This document shows, piece after piece, positions 9,607 through 18,144 of a stretch of 46,819 nucleotides of DNA. The notes beneath the pieces were generated by a model. That model saw only the letters and a program-made list of their open reading frames with translations. It made no database searches and had not been told where the DNA came from. This DNA is from Clostridiales bacterium (GTDB lineage: Bacteria > Bacillota > Clostridia > Lachnospirales > WQUN01): NCBI GenBank assembly GCA_031269465.1, contig JAISZB010000120.1, positions 1 to 46,819 on the forward strand, in the 5' to 3' direction. Within the stretch, counting starts at the first letter, position 1, and each line of letters starts with the position of its first letter. The translations under genes were made by a program, and so were the position numbers.

Positions 9607-10353
9607 TCAGAGGCTCAATATATAGTCTATCCCATTTTTAACGCTGATGAACGGATCAATTTCAAATTCTTCCTGTTCCAGTATATAATGCTCTACTCCG
9701 ATTTCCTTGCCTATTTCTATTATTTCCTTGAAGTCTATGACTCCTTCGTTTAGATCTACGCATTTCTTGCTTTCATAATCCTTAATCTGCTTAATATGAA
9801 GAAGCTTAGTGCGCTTTGCGTGCTTTTTCATGTAAGCCAAAGGATCTACTCCAGCAAAGGCTATCCAGAACAGATCGAGCTCGGCGTAAACAGTGCTGGG
9901 ATCCGTATTCGCGTAAAATATGTCGAGAAGATATTCGCCATTATCTTTTAAGAATTCCATGTTGTGATTGTGATAAGCGAACCTCATGCCTGCTTTGGTT
10001 ATCTTTTCAGCGACTGGAGCGACGAAATCAGCCATGCGCAGAATGCTGTCCCTATCTTTAAGGCCTGAGTAGTGCGGGAGAATAATGTACGAAACGCCTA
10101 TTGCGCTGCTGTATTCCAGTTCCTCATCCAAATTCTCCTTGAGTATTTGCGGACCCACATGGGTTCCTATGGCCTTCAAGTTCAGATCATCCAAGATCTT
10201 TTTCATCTCATTCGCCGAAAGCCCGCCATATCCGGCGAATTCGACTCCCGTATAGCCGATTTTGCTGAGTTTTTTCAAAACTCCCACATAATCTCTAGCC
10301 ATTTCTTCCCTAACAGAATAAAGCTGGATGGAAAACTCATTGATTAATGGCAT
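9607..10353 (-). CDS. Sugar phosphate isomerase/epimerase-like TIM-barrel protein
   Basis: The 248-residue protein belongs to the AP-endonuclease-2/xylose-isomerase-like TIM-barrel superfamily (PF01261). Motifs in order are FSIQLYSVREEM, YTGVEFAGYGG, IGTHVG, FAYHNHNMEF (metal-site histidines), VYAELDLFWIAFAG, LLHIKQIKD and YILEQEEF. These supply the usual Glu/His/Asp metal ligands. Relatives isomerise or epimerise sugars or inositols; the substrate is not evident. The start is uncertain. ATG 10353 lies just before the conserved first strand but has no clear ribosome site, and a GTG three codons upstream is an alternative. Repeat copy B lies just upstream. Confidence 0.82.
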   Translation of the reverse strand: MPLINEFSIQLYSVREEMARDYVGVLKKLSKIGYTGVEFAGYGGLSANEMKKILDDLNLKAIGTHVGPQILKENLDEELEYSSAIGVSYIILPHYSGLKDRDSILRMADFVAPVAEKITKAGMRFAYHNHNMEFLKDNGEYLLDIFYANTDPSTVYAELDLFWIAFAGVDPLAYMKKHAKRTKLLHIKQIKDYESKKCVDLNEGVIDFKEIIEIGKEIGVEHYILEQEEFEIDPFISVKNGIDYILSL

Positions 10354-10915
10354 TGTGGCCACAGCCGCGCTAACGCCTTGGCATGACGCGTGGTCAAACT
10401 CGCATGCGCGTCGGCATTGCTCTTTTTCAAGCTGCCATGAAGACGCGATATACCGATTAGCAATCAAAAAAATCGATATTGAGGTCAGATTATACAATTA
10501 GTGAGAACTGCAGATATCAGCCGCTCATTGAAAGCGATAATTCGACCTATCGATATATCGGGCTGCAAATCAGTCTAGCAGAAAGCGCGCGCGGCGTACT
10601 CCTTTCTTTTATGTATACTGATGGGCATAGAAAAGCTCCGATGCCGGAGGTTTATTATTAAGCGCAATGAATACGCCGTTTTGCAGTAAAATCTACCTAT
10701 TTTGAAGCTTGATTATCCATAGACGCTGTACAGCCTCTAAATAGGGATTTTCATGCGCAAATTAGAGCAACCTCTAAAATCGGAGCATTAAGATGCTCAT
10801 AGGGTATAGCTTCTCGGTTTATCGCTTTCAGTCAAATTCATACAGATTTGCGGGCAAATCGGCATAGGCTGTTTTATATGCGAATCAGCGCAAGAGGCGG
10901 CTTTTATACCGATTT
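10354..10915. other. Repeat-rich gap between the isomerase-like gene and rlmH
   Basis: It holds copy B, a partial repeat at ~10683-10770 with an empty-looking site CCTATTTTGAAGCTTG, and further ends at ~10840-10915 (GCAAATCGGCATA, ATACCGATTTTCAG). No gene is supported. Confidence 0.6.
10450..10577. repeat. MITE-like repeat, copy B
   Basis: The ends are ATACCGATTAGCA and GCAAATCAGTCTA. Inner arms AGGTCAGATTAT and ATAATTCGACCT differ from the commoner GGAGCTTGATTAT type but still largely pair. It is upstream of the isomerase-like gene. Confidence 0.75.
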
Positions 10916-11362
10916 TCAGACCCCAAGCGCTAGGCTTATAGCCTCAAGCAACATAATTCTCATCAGCTGGTGGGGAAAAGTCAGGCTGGAAAAGCTAGCT
11001 TTGAAGTCGGCTCTTTTGAGAACATTTTCCCCCAAGCCAAGACTCCCGCCTATAACAAATGTCAAAGCGCCTTCACATGCAACGTCAAGCATATCGCGAA
11101 GGGCGCTGGAATCAAGAGGCTTTCCCTTTATCTCCAGCGCTACGACTTTATCTATACTATGAATATGCCGCAGAACGCCTCTTCCCTCAGTCTGCTTGAC
11201 AGAATTTCTAAGCGCCTCAGAAAGGCTTTCAGGGGATTTCTCTTGAGGCGCCTCCACCACTTCAATCTGAACGCGCTTATTTATCTCGCGCATAAATAGC
11301 TTTTGTCCTTCGCGGTAATAAGGCTCTTTGAGGCAACCTACAGCAATTATTTTAATCTTCAT
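10916..11362 (-). CDS. rlmH: RlmH, 23S rRNA pseudouridine-1915 N3-methyltransferase, C-terminal tail missing
   Basis: The 148-residue SPOUT methyltransferase has the whole fold. It starts MKIKIIAVGCLKEPYY, has VVALEIKGKPLDS and the AdoMet knot segment FVIGGSLGLGENVL, then SSLTFPHQLMRIMLLE. Family members are about 159 residues and end in a conserved tail like RGEPYHK that takes part in substrate binding. Here the sequence after MLLE is atypical (AISLALGV) and stops there, so about eight residues of tail are absent. The stop codon is part of a repeat end (ATACCGATTTTCAG read on the + strand). The enzyme is probably impaired. The ATG at 11362 is used; GTG two codons upstream is possible. Confidence 0.9.
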   Translation of the reverse strand: MKIKIIAVGCLKEPYYREGQKLFMREINKRVQIEVVEAPQEKSPESLSEALRNSVKQTEGRGVLRHIHSIDKVVALEIKGKPLDSSALRDMLDVACEGALTFVIGGSLGLGENVLKRADFKASFSSLTFPHQLMRIMLLEAISLALGV

Positions 11363-11368
11363 GCCCAC

Positions 11369-11971
11369 ACCGCTTTTTCTTTAGATGCGCAGGCGAATAT
11401 GCTGATGCGCATTAAGGACGTCTATTTGCCATTCCTTTTTTTAGCTTCTATCAAACGCAAAAAATGTCTCATTTGACTGCAAATCATCGGCATAGATTCG
11501 ATTTCGCCGACGCATCCTTCAACGGTTCTATGGATGGCGCGCGGACAAAAAAGGAGCATTTGACAGCGCATCGGCATAGATTGAACTTCTTATAGGAGAC
11601 ATGCAATTTCCAGCGCAACGGGCTGCCTCTATGCCAAAATACCAAAAAATTTCTGTTTCGAAGCAATTAATGCGCTATATGACACGTTCATGCCGAATAT
11701 GCGGCGATGTAATTTCATATGCAAATAAGCTTATGCTGATTCACCAAATGCGTCTATTTTGAAGCATGGCTGTCCACTTTCACGGGGAGAAATGACGATG
11801 TCAATCGCACCGACTGTACAGTCAAGCTTCAAAACAGCAACTTGCATATGCAAATCAGTATATTTCACACTATACAACTTCACGGCAATAAATACAAGCG
11901 TAAATTTGAAACACCGCTTTGCGCCCATCTGCGCCTTGTCGCGCTTCAGACGCGAACAGGAGTTTCAAGCT
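11369..11971. other. Gap with repeat copies
   Basis: It holds a worn copy at ~11440-11570 (TTTGACTGCAAATC; AAAAAAGGAGCATTTGACAG), copy C at 11732-11862 and a stray end near 11715. No gene is supported. Confidence 0.6.
11732..11862. repeat. MITE-like repeat, copy C
   Basis: The ends are ATGCTGATTCAC and ATGCAAATCAGTATA. Inner arms TTTTGAAGC and GCTTCAAAA are present. It lies downstream of walJ. Confidence 0.75.
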
Positions 11972-12775
11972 TCATTCTACAAGAGCTGCATCGCTTGGCC
12001 CATGCCTGTCGGCTAGCATGATTTTCAGATCAAGCTGAGGGTTTATATTGTTTTCCATCAATATGCCCTCAACTGTGCCGGCGGCCAAAAGGGGCATGTT
12101 GTTCTCCTCGCTCAAATGTCCTAAGAATACATATTTCAGGTTCGGCGCCATAATCTGCGCCAGTACGGTTCCCGCTGACTCATTGGAAAGATGCCCGCGG
12201 CTGCCCATGATGCGATCTTTAAGGACTTGCGGATATCGCCCGTTTTTTAGCATCTCCAAGTCATGGTTGCTCTCCAGGACCAGTATGTCAGACCCCCGCA
12301 GGTTCTCCCTCACAGAGTCTGTCACGCAGCCTATGTCTGTCGCCACAGTCGCCTTTCGCCCGCCTGCAAATAGGCTGTAGCCTACCGGCTGCGACGCGTC
12401 ATGGGGTATATCGAAGCCTACCGCCTCCAGCTCTCCAACCGCGAATCTAACTCCCGGCTCGACTATGTTCTTAAGCTCTTTGCTGATTCTGCCGACTGAG
12501 CCATGACGCTCAAAAAAACGCCATGTATTGCCAGTGGCGTATACCGGTATGCGATAGCGCCTTGAGAGCACTCCCACACCCATTATGTGATCTGAGTGCT
12601 CATGAGTGACCAGTATTGCGCTAATGCGTTCTCCTGGGATGCCAATGGCTGACAGCCCGGCTTCGATGGCCTTGCCGCTCTGACCGGCGTCGACCAATAT
12701 ATGCGTGCCGCCCGAGCAGGCATATATGCAATTTCCTGAAGATCCGCTCAATATCGGACGCAATGCGATGCCCAT
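11972..12775 (-). CDS. walJ: MBL-fold hydrolase, WalJ/YycJ type
   Basis: The 267-residue metallo-beta-lactamase-fold protein is of the YycJ/WalJ family. I see LSGSSGNCIYACSGGTHILVD near the start, the metal motif THEHSDHIMGVGVL, the GYSLFAGGRKATVATDIG strand, LVLESNHDLEML, GHLSNE and FLGHLSEENN. WalJ is linked to cell division and DNA replication control in Firmicutes and is usually in the walRK operon. Here it follows murA by 4 nt, away from the two-component pair at 22-24 kb. ATG 12775 has a GGGGG-type site at the end of murA; a TTG one codon upstream is possible. Co-transcription with murA is very likely. Confidence 0.9.
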   Translation of the reverse strand: MGIALRPILSGSSGNCIYACSGGTHILVDAGQSGKAIEAGLSAIGIPGERISAILVTHEHSDHIMGVGVLSRRYRIPVYATGNTWRFFERHGSVGRISKELKNIVEPGVRFAVGELEAVGFDIPHDASQPVGYSLFAGGRKATVATDIGCVTDSVRENLRGSDILVLESNHDLEMLKNGRYPQVLKDRIMGSRGHLSNESAGTVLAQIMAPNLKYVFLGHLSEENNMPLLAAGTVEGILMENNINPQLDLKIMLADRHGPSDAALVE

Positions 12776-12779
12776 CAAT

Positions 12780-14060
12780 TTACCCCCGTACGTCGTCCGG
12801 AACAGTGATTCGACTCACGTCCGCGCCGAGATCCTTGAGCTTGGACTCTATGTTCTCATACCCGCGGTCGATATATTTGACGTTGCTGATGGTTGTTGTG
12901 CCCCTGGCGGCTAGGCCGGCTATTACAAGAGCCGCGCCGGCCCTCAAATCCGTAGCCCTGACTTCCGCGCCGGTAAGGCATGATTCGCCTTCTATCACCG
13001 CAACCCTGCCTTCAACAGTAACATCGCATCCAAGCCTCTTAAGCTCCGTCATGTATTGAAACCTGTTGTCAAAAACCGTTTCCGTTATTACGCTTGTGCC
13101 CTTAGCGCAACACAGAAGCGCCGTCATCTGCGGCTGGAGATCTGTAGGAAAGCCAGGGTAAACCATAGTCTTTATGTTTACGCCATGAAGAGGCCGATCT
13201 CCTATGACTTTGATGTAATCATCGCCTTCTTCAATGATGCAGTTCATTTCAATGAGCTTCGCGGAAAGCGAATCCATGTGCTTGGGAATGATGTTTTGTA
13301 TAGTCACATCCCCGCCGGTTATGGCGGAGGCGATCATGTATGTACCAGCCTCAATCTGATCAGGTATGATCTGATATTCGCATCCATGGAGGCTGTGAAT
13401 CCCCTGTATGCGAATGGTGTCAGTCCCCGCGCCTTTTATGTTGGCGCCGAGCATATTGAGAAAATTGGCGGTGTCTACGACATGAGGCTCCTTTGCCGAG
13501 TTTTCAATCACCGTTGTGCCTTCCGCGAAAACAGCGGCTATCATGATGTTGATGGTGGCTCCGACAGATGCCATATCCAAATAGATGTTGCTGCCGGTCA
13601 GCCTGTCAGCCTCGGCTATAAGCATGCCGTGCTCCTGCCTGATATGCGCTCCCAGCGCCTCAAAGCCCTTGATGTGCTGGTCTATTGGCCTCGCTCCGAA
13701 ATTGCAGCCTCCTGGAAGCGGCACTACAGCTTTTTTGAAGCGTCCCAAAAGAGCTCCCAAAAGATAGTAAGACGCCCGCATATTTCTGGCAAGGTCATAT
13801 GTCATTTCATACTTGGTGAGATTTGTGCTGTCGATTCTAAGTATATGAGAGTCCGAGTCTTGAAATTCACAGACCATGCCAATAGAACGAAGCGCGTCCG
13901 CAAGTATAGAAACATCCTCAATCTTCGGGAGGTTTTCAATAACGCAAACGCCGTTGGCGGCTATAGCCGCTGGGATGATTGCTACAGCAGCATTTTTTGC
14001 TCCATTTATATGAACAACGCCTGATAATTTTTTTTGGCCATTGATCACAATCCGATCCAT
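12780..14060 (-). CDS. murA: MurA, UDP-GlcNAc 1-carboxyvinyltransferase
   Basis: The 426-residue enzyme catalyses the first committed step of peptidoglycan synthesis, transferring enolpyruvyl from PEP to UDP-GlcNAc in the cytosol. Signature parts are INGAKNAAVAIIPAAI (catalytic Lys22/Asn23), PLPGGCNFGARPIDQH with the active-site loop Cys119 (the fosfomycin target), and GFPTDLQPQMTALL. The length is typical. ATG 14060 lies behind AGAGGTG. It heads a murA-walJ pair. The + strand frame of 322 codons inside it is an antisense shadow. Confidence 0.97.
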   Translation of the reverse strand: MDRIVINGQKKLSGVVHINGAKNAAVAIIPAAIAANGVCVIENLPKIEDVSILADALRSIGMVCEFQDSDSHILRIDSTNLTKYEMTYDLARNMRASYYLLGALLGRFKKAVVPLPGGCNFGARPIDQHIKGFEALGAHIRQEHGMLIAEADRLTGSNIYLDMASVGATINIMIAAVFAEGTTVIENSAKEPHVVDTANFLNMLGANIKGAGTDTIRIQGIHSLHGCEYQIIPDQIEAGTYMIASAITGGDVTIQNIIPKHMDSLSAKLIEMNCIIEEGDDYIKVIGDRPLHGVNIKTMVYPGFPTDLQPQMTALLCCAKGTSVITETVFDNRFQYMTELKRLGCDVTVEGRVAVIEGESCLTGAEVRATDLRAGAALVIAGLAARGTTTISNVKYIDRGYENIESKLKDLGADVSRITVPDDVRG

Positions 14061-16050
14061 TTCAACACCTCTTATTATGTGTATTTGCCCTAATAAGCAT
14101 TTTTCAGATGAAGAGAGACAGCTTACGCTCAGGCCTTGGGAGGCTTGTTCATGTGAAGAATGAACTGAGCGATTTTCGCTATTAAGGCATCAAATTCTTT
14201 TATGCGCCGTCAGGCAGGTCAAGCACGATCATATGCTAAGGTACGTCAATATGTGAAAAACATAATCTCAACAAGCGGGATTGTCAAGCCCTCATATTCT
14301 CCGCTAGGCACTTGGCCTAAACGGAACATCCCATTTCAAGGATCCGGCGCGTAAGCGCGCATATGCTGAAGGGGCGCTTCCAACCCGCAGCGCAAATGCA
14401 CAGCTTCACAACGCCGTCAGCCATGAAAGCGTATATTGCGTTTTGCATTAAATATGCATCAAACTAGAATTAAACGAAAGCAAAAAACAATACAGCTATT
14501 CTAAAATGGAATGCCGGCGTCCCAATGACCTAGACAGGCGGCTCCTGAGAAGGCTCAGTCAGCAGTGAAGCCGCTTTCTCGGTTATGGGAGGGCAAGCCT
14601 GAAAGAAAATGTTTGGTAGGAAAAAACATGCGCCGGCGGCCGCAGCCGACTCACACTATTAAACATGTATTGACGCGAAGCTCAGAAACATCTGAGCTTC
14701 GCACCAACTGGCAATATATCCTTAAAATTTTAAATTTATGCCTTATAACCAGGCGCTTGTGTCTTTTCATGCGCATCCTATCACTTGCCGATTTCAGTCG
14801 TCTAAGGTTATAAATGCAGATTTCTGTTTATGGCAACCGGATTAGCCTCCAAGCTTCGCTATCACTCGACTAATATATCAAAATAATTAATAGGTAAATT
14901 AAAAAATCAACATTTGGATAGCGTCTCTTCATCAATAAATTATTATAACATCAATCCGTCAAAGGATAAAGTTTTTTTAATGATTAATGAGCGCTGTGCA
15001 TAATTCGTAACAAACATGAAATATTACTTTATTTCAGCTAATATAATATCAATCATTTTCGATCGAAATTTCGCTAATCCCCGAAATCATGTCACCCGCT
15101 GCTATTATTTTAACAATGTCATCTTGCCTCCTCGGAAGGGGTTTTCGGCGCGGCAAGCGGCGCCATCATTTATAAAGCATTGCAATCAATTATGCCGATG
15201 CGCAGCCAAATGCAGCGAATTTGCAGCTTGACTGCCCGCTGGCGCTGATAATCTTAAATGTGTGAATTCAGCGCTTATCAATCGCCGTACATCCAAGCTA
15301 ATCTCGAAACTTTCCTATGCGCGTCAGTGCGTGTCAAAGCGTCGGCAACCTATTCAAGCGTTCCCCGCACTGGAAAAACCATATAAAAGCATGCTTGAGC
15401 ATAGTCTCCTTTTGTTCCAGAAAATACTCAGTTTATGGGATAGGGTGTACATTTTAGATGAATTTTATCTTCTCTTATTTTATACCATTTCCAGTTTCAA
15501 AGCAACAGTTTGCTATGGATGAAATAATGGCTTAATAGGAATGATAAGGCGTTTATGCCAGCAAGATCATTTGGCCTTAATATAAAATCCTTGCCCCTTC
15601 TCTTGCGCTTAGGTCAATATTAGTTTGTTTCTCTATTTAATGACAGTAAAATCGACGCTTAATTTAATGTTTAAATGCACAAAATAACTTAATTTGCCAG
15701 TTTATATATTAACAGATTATCGTCGAGAGCATGGCCTTTCTAAAAATAGTCGTTTTTAGGCCGGCCGCATCTTGCAAGCGCCATAATCCGGCCTGAAAAT
15801 AGGATATGAGAATTTACTGCATCATGCATGCTGATTTGCAGCCAAACGACTGATTAAATGATCTAAACATCCATTTTCTGATATAACCCGGCCTAATAAT
15901 CAGAAACATCCAGCAAATCAGCATGCCTATCCTGCGGAATTTATCCGCTTTCAATTCGCTAAACGACGATATCAATCGCGCCCTCTGTTCAGTCAAGCTC
16001 TGAAACAGGCAGTTTAATATTCAAAACATTATCGGCGGCTCGCGCGCAGG
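14061..16050. other. Two-kilobase gap, AT-rich, no intact gene
   Basis: I see no supported CDS or RNA gene. The stretch holds a worn repeat end at ~15195-15250, an inverted pair around TTTTAGGCCGG and CCGGCCTGAAAA (15755-15800), copy D, and an inner repeat arm at ~15960-16010. Open frames lack ribosome sites. Confidence 0.5.
15826..15926. repeat. MITE-like repeat, copy D
   Basis: GCATGCTGATTTGC and GCAAATCAGCATGC are a perfect 14-bp terminal inverted repeat, 101 bp end to end. An inner stem TTCTGAT/ATCAGAA is included. The terminal GC variant is present on both ends. Confidence 0.85.
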
Positions 16051-16054
16051 CATG

Positions 16055-16086
16055 ACAAAAGGGCTCCCGGTAAAATCGGGAGCCCT
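16055..16086 (-). terminator. Rho-independent terminator of the rubrerythrin operon
   Basis: GGGCTCCCG, a 7-nt loop and CGGGAGCCC (perfect 9-bp stem) are followed on the minus strand by TTTTGTC. It sits 12 nt after the flavin reductase stop. Confidence 0.9.
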
Positions 16087-16097
16087 TAATAGAGAAA

Positions 16098-16610
16098 TCA
16101 GTCAGGCTTGACATACGACACGGCTTTCTTTGGCGTAAGCCCCTTTATGACTTTATGGTAATAGTCATAAGTCAGGGGTGCTGCATCTGAGACGCGTTCC
16201 GTTTGAAGGATGTCTCCTTGAATAAGCATATGCGTATGGATGTCAATATAGTTCTTGACCTCGCATTCCATAAACGAGCATACGAATTTCTCTAGCGCGG
16301 GCAGACCAGATTCAGTCAGCCGCATAGGCATTCCTTCGAATTTCTCGATGTCCTTTGAGGTTCTGAATCCGAACCTGCCTATAGTCGCCATGTCGGCGTC
16401 CTGCGAGAATACTGAGACGACGAATTTGCCGCTCCTTAAAATCGCGTCAGTCGTATAGTTTTCCTTGTTGCTGCATACAACCATGGACGGCGGTTCAGCA
16501 GAGGACTGCATGGCGGCGTTTATGACGCATCCTACATATCTGCCGTCAGTATCCTTTGCAGAAAGGACATACAAGCCGTACGATATTGTAAATAGCGCGG
16601 AGATATCCAT
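16098..16610 (-). CDS. Flavin reductase-like domain protein
   Basis: The 170-residue protein matches the FMN-binding flavin reductase-like fold (PF01613). MDISALFTISYGLYVLSA opens it, followed by GCVINAAMQSSAEPPSMVV, VCSNKENYTTDAI, KFVVSVFSQDA and the late THMLIQGDI strand. It starts one nucleotide after the rubrerythrin stop (TGA, G, ATG) with no site of its own, so translation is probably coupled. Paired with rubrerythrin it likely supplies electrons for peroxide or oxygen detoxification, as in high-molecular-weight rubredoxin systems; that pairing is inference from context. Confidence 0.85.
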   Translation of the reverse strand: MDISALFTISYGLYVLSAKDTDGRYVGCVINAAMQSSAEPPSMVVCSNKENYTTDAILRSGKFVVSVFSQDADMATIGRFGFRTSKDIEKFEGMPMRLTESGLPALEKFVCSFMECEVKNYIDIHTHMLIQGDILQTERVSDAAPLTYDYYHKVIKGLTPKKAVSYVKPD

Positions 16611-16611
16611 C

Positions 16612-17154
16612 TCAATAGTCGCGAGACTGCAACTGGAAGTACGCCTGGGGATGCGAGCATACCGGACACAGCTTTGGCGCAGCCGCTCCGCGATGGACAT
16701 GCCCGCAGTTCAAGCAGATCCATACTGTCTCTTCTTTCCTGGCAAAAACTTCGCCGTTTTTGATATTTTCCAAGAGAGCGGCATACCTCTGCTCATGCTC
16801 ATTCTCAATCTTGGCTACTCCGTCAAAGAGGAACCCAATCTGAATGAAGCCCTCTTCACGAGCCTCCTGAGCCATTCTGGCATACATGTCCGACCACTCA
16901 TAGTGCTCGCCGTCTATGCCTATCTGAAGATTCTCCTCAGTGTCGGGTATGCCGTTGTTGTGAAGAAGCTTGAACCATATCTCGGCATGCTCCTTCTCGT
17001 TGTTGGCTGTGGAAGTGAAGAAGTTTGCAATTTGCTCGTATCCGTCCTTCTTCGCCTTAGACGCGAAGAAGGTGTACTTGTTCCTAGCCATTGATTCTCC
17101 GGCGAACGCTTCCTCCAAGTTCTTTTCCGTTTTGGTGCCTTTCAATTCAGGCAT
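16612..17154 (-). CDS. rbr: Rubrerythrin
   Basis: The 180-residue peroxide reductase of anaerobes has an N-terminal diiron four-helix domain (KNLEEAFAGESMARNKY, NNEKEHAEIW with the ExxH at 53-56, KIENEHEQRY) and a C-terminal rubredoxin-like iron site. The four cysteines are at 147, 150, 163 and 166 (ICLNCG and LCPVC). The length is typical. The ribosome site GGAGGG is 7 nt from ATG, and a TATAAT ~60 nt upstream is a plausible -10. It is first in a two-gene operon with the flavin reductase. Confidence 0.96.
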   Translation of the reverse strand: MPELKGTKTEKNLEEAFAGESMARNKYTFFASKAKKDGYEQIANFFTSTANNEKEHAEIWFKLLHNNGIPDTEENLQIGIDGEHYEWSDMYARMAQEAREEGFIQIGFLFDGVAKIENEHEQRYAALLENIKNGEVFARKEETVWICLNCGHVHRGAAAPKLCPVCSHPQAYFQLQSRDY

Positions 17155-17488
17155 GAAAATCCCTCCAGTTGTTTGTCTTTTGCGCTTTTGACTGCTTCTA
17201 AATTATACCTCAAAAAGCATATTTTTAAAATGTTTTCATGTTTTAAATTTTACAATTAATAATTATGTTCTGAACAAACTGGTTTCCTTATCGTATAATA
17301 AACTGATTCGCAGTCATATTAGCCTATTTAGGAGCTGTATAATCAAGCTTCCCTAACAGGCAGTTTCATTTGCAAATCTAAAGCGCTGGAGAGGCTGATT
17401 AGCGCCCTTTAGAAAGGACAGGGAACATCCAATCCTTATCCTGCGCCAATCTTCATGCCTTGCCCATCCAGCGCCCAAACGCCGCCCT
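17155..17488. other. Gap holding the rbr promoter region and a short repeat
   Basis: It includes AT-rich rbr upstream DNA with TATAAT (minus strand, ~17205-17215) and repeat copy E. There is no other gene. Confidence 0.5.
17299..17380. repeat. MITE-like repeat, copy E (short)
   Basis: Ends AACTGATTCGCAGTC and CATTTGCAAATCT enclose only about 80 bp, including GGAGCTGTATAATCAAGCTT. Confidence 0.6.
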
Positions 17489-17800
17489 TTAATTTATCAA
17501 GTCCATAAGCTCAGCTTTCGGAGCCACCCCTACGACTCTTTTGTACATCTTGCCGTCCTTGAAAGATACGACATTAGGAATGCCCATTACCTGAAATTCC
17601 ATGGCGAGATCAGGATTCTGGTCGGTATTTACTTTGTATACTTTGACTTTGTCCTTGTTTTCAGTTGCTATCTCCTCCAATAGAGGGGACAAGCGCTTGC
17701 ACGGCCCGCACCAGTCGGCATAGAAGTCGACTATAACAGGAAGGCTGGCGTTGCTGATAGTTTCTTTGAAATTATTGGCATCTAACAATTCTAATCCCAT
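17489..17800 (-). CDS. trxA: Thioredoxin
   Basis: The 103-residue thioredoxin has the active site WCGPC at residues 30-34 within FYADWCGPCKRL, and the cis-proline segment VMGIPNVVSFKDG. It reduces protein disulfides in the cytosol, driven by thioredoxin reductase, which is not in the window. The ribosome site GAGGAGG is close and strong. It may serve the neighbouring oxidative-stress genes but is transcribed separately. Confidence 0.95.
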   Translation of the reverse strand: MGLELLDANNFKETISNASLPVIVDFYADWCGPCKRLSPLLEEIATENKDKVKVYKVNTDQNPDLAMEFQVMGIPNVVSFKDGKMYKRVVGVAPKAELMDLIN

Positions 17801-17825
17801 AATTACCTCCTCGCAGCTAGTTATA

Positions 17826-17863
17826 GCGTCTTGAGAGACGCTTATGGGCGTCTCTTGCGACGC
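17826..17863 (-). promoter_or_regulatory. Stem-loop in the thioredoxin leader
   Basis: Arms of 16 nt (17826-17841 and 17848-17863) pair with a few mismatches around a 6-nt loop, just upstream of the trxA ribosome site. It may be a leader structure or the end of an upstream transcript; there is no T-run. Confidence 0.4.
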
Positions 17864-18144
17864 AGCGCTTAATGCTTTAAACGGCTATGGATGCGCTGGA
17901 CTTAAACCAGCTATGCCGCTTCCTTTAGACAATATATGCTTGAATGATTTGCGCTTGCATGCTCAGAAGGCAAACGCTATTAGTCTTAAAGCAGCCAGGC
18001 GCAACTTTTTTGCCGTGTTCTTGGCCCTTCAGGCGACGAGCGTTGGCAAGCGCAGAAAAACTCGGATTTTATTCTAAAATCTGCGTGAAGGCTTCCGAAA
18101 CGGAGAGATTCAAAGCATGCCCGCTTAGCTTTATTGTGTCTGAA
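17864..18144. other. Gap between trxA leader and zinc-ribbon gene
   Basis: No gene, repeat or terminator is evident. Confidence 0.4.

Noticed and set aside
13056-14024. 322-codon + strand frame opposite murA
   Set aside because: It is antisense to the well-conserved murA, has no ribosome site, and no domain pattern.
14061-16050. Structural RNA gene (tmRNA, RNase P RNA or tRNA) in the long gap
   Set aside because: I found no T-loop GTTCGAATC-like segment and no conserved core of these RNAs by eye.
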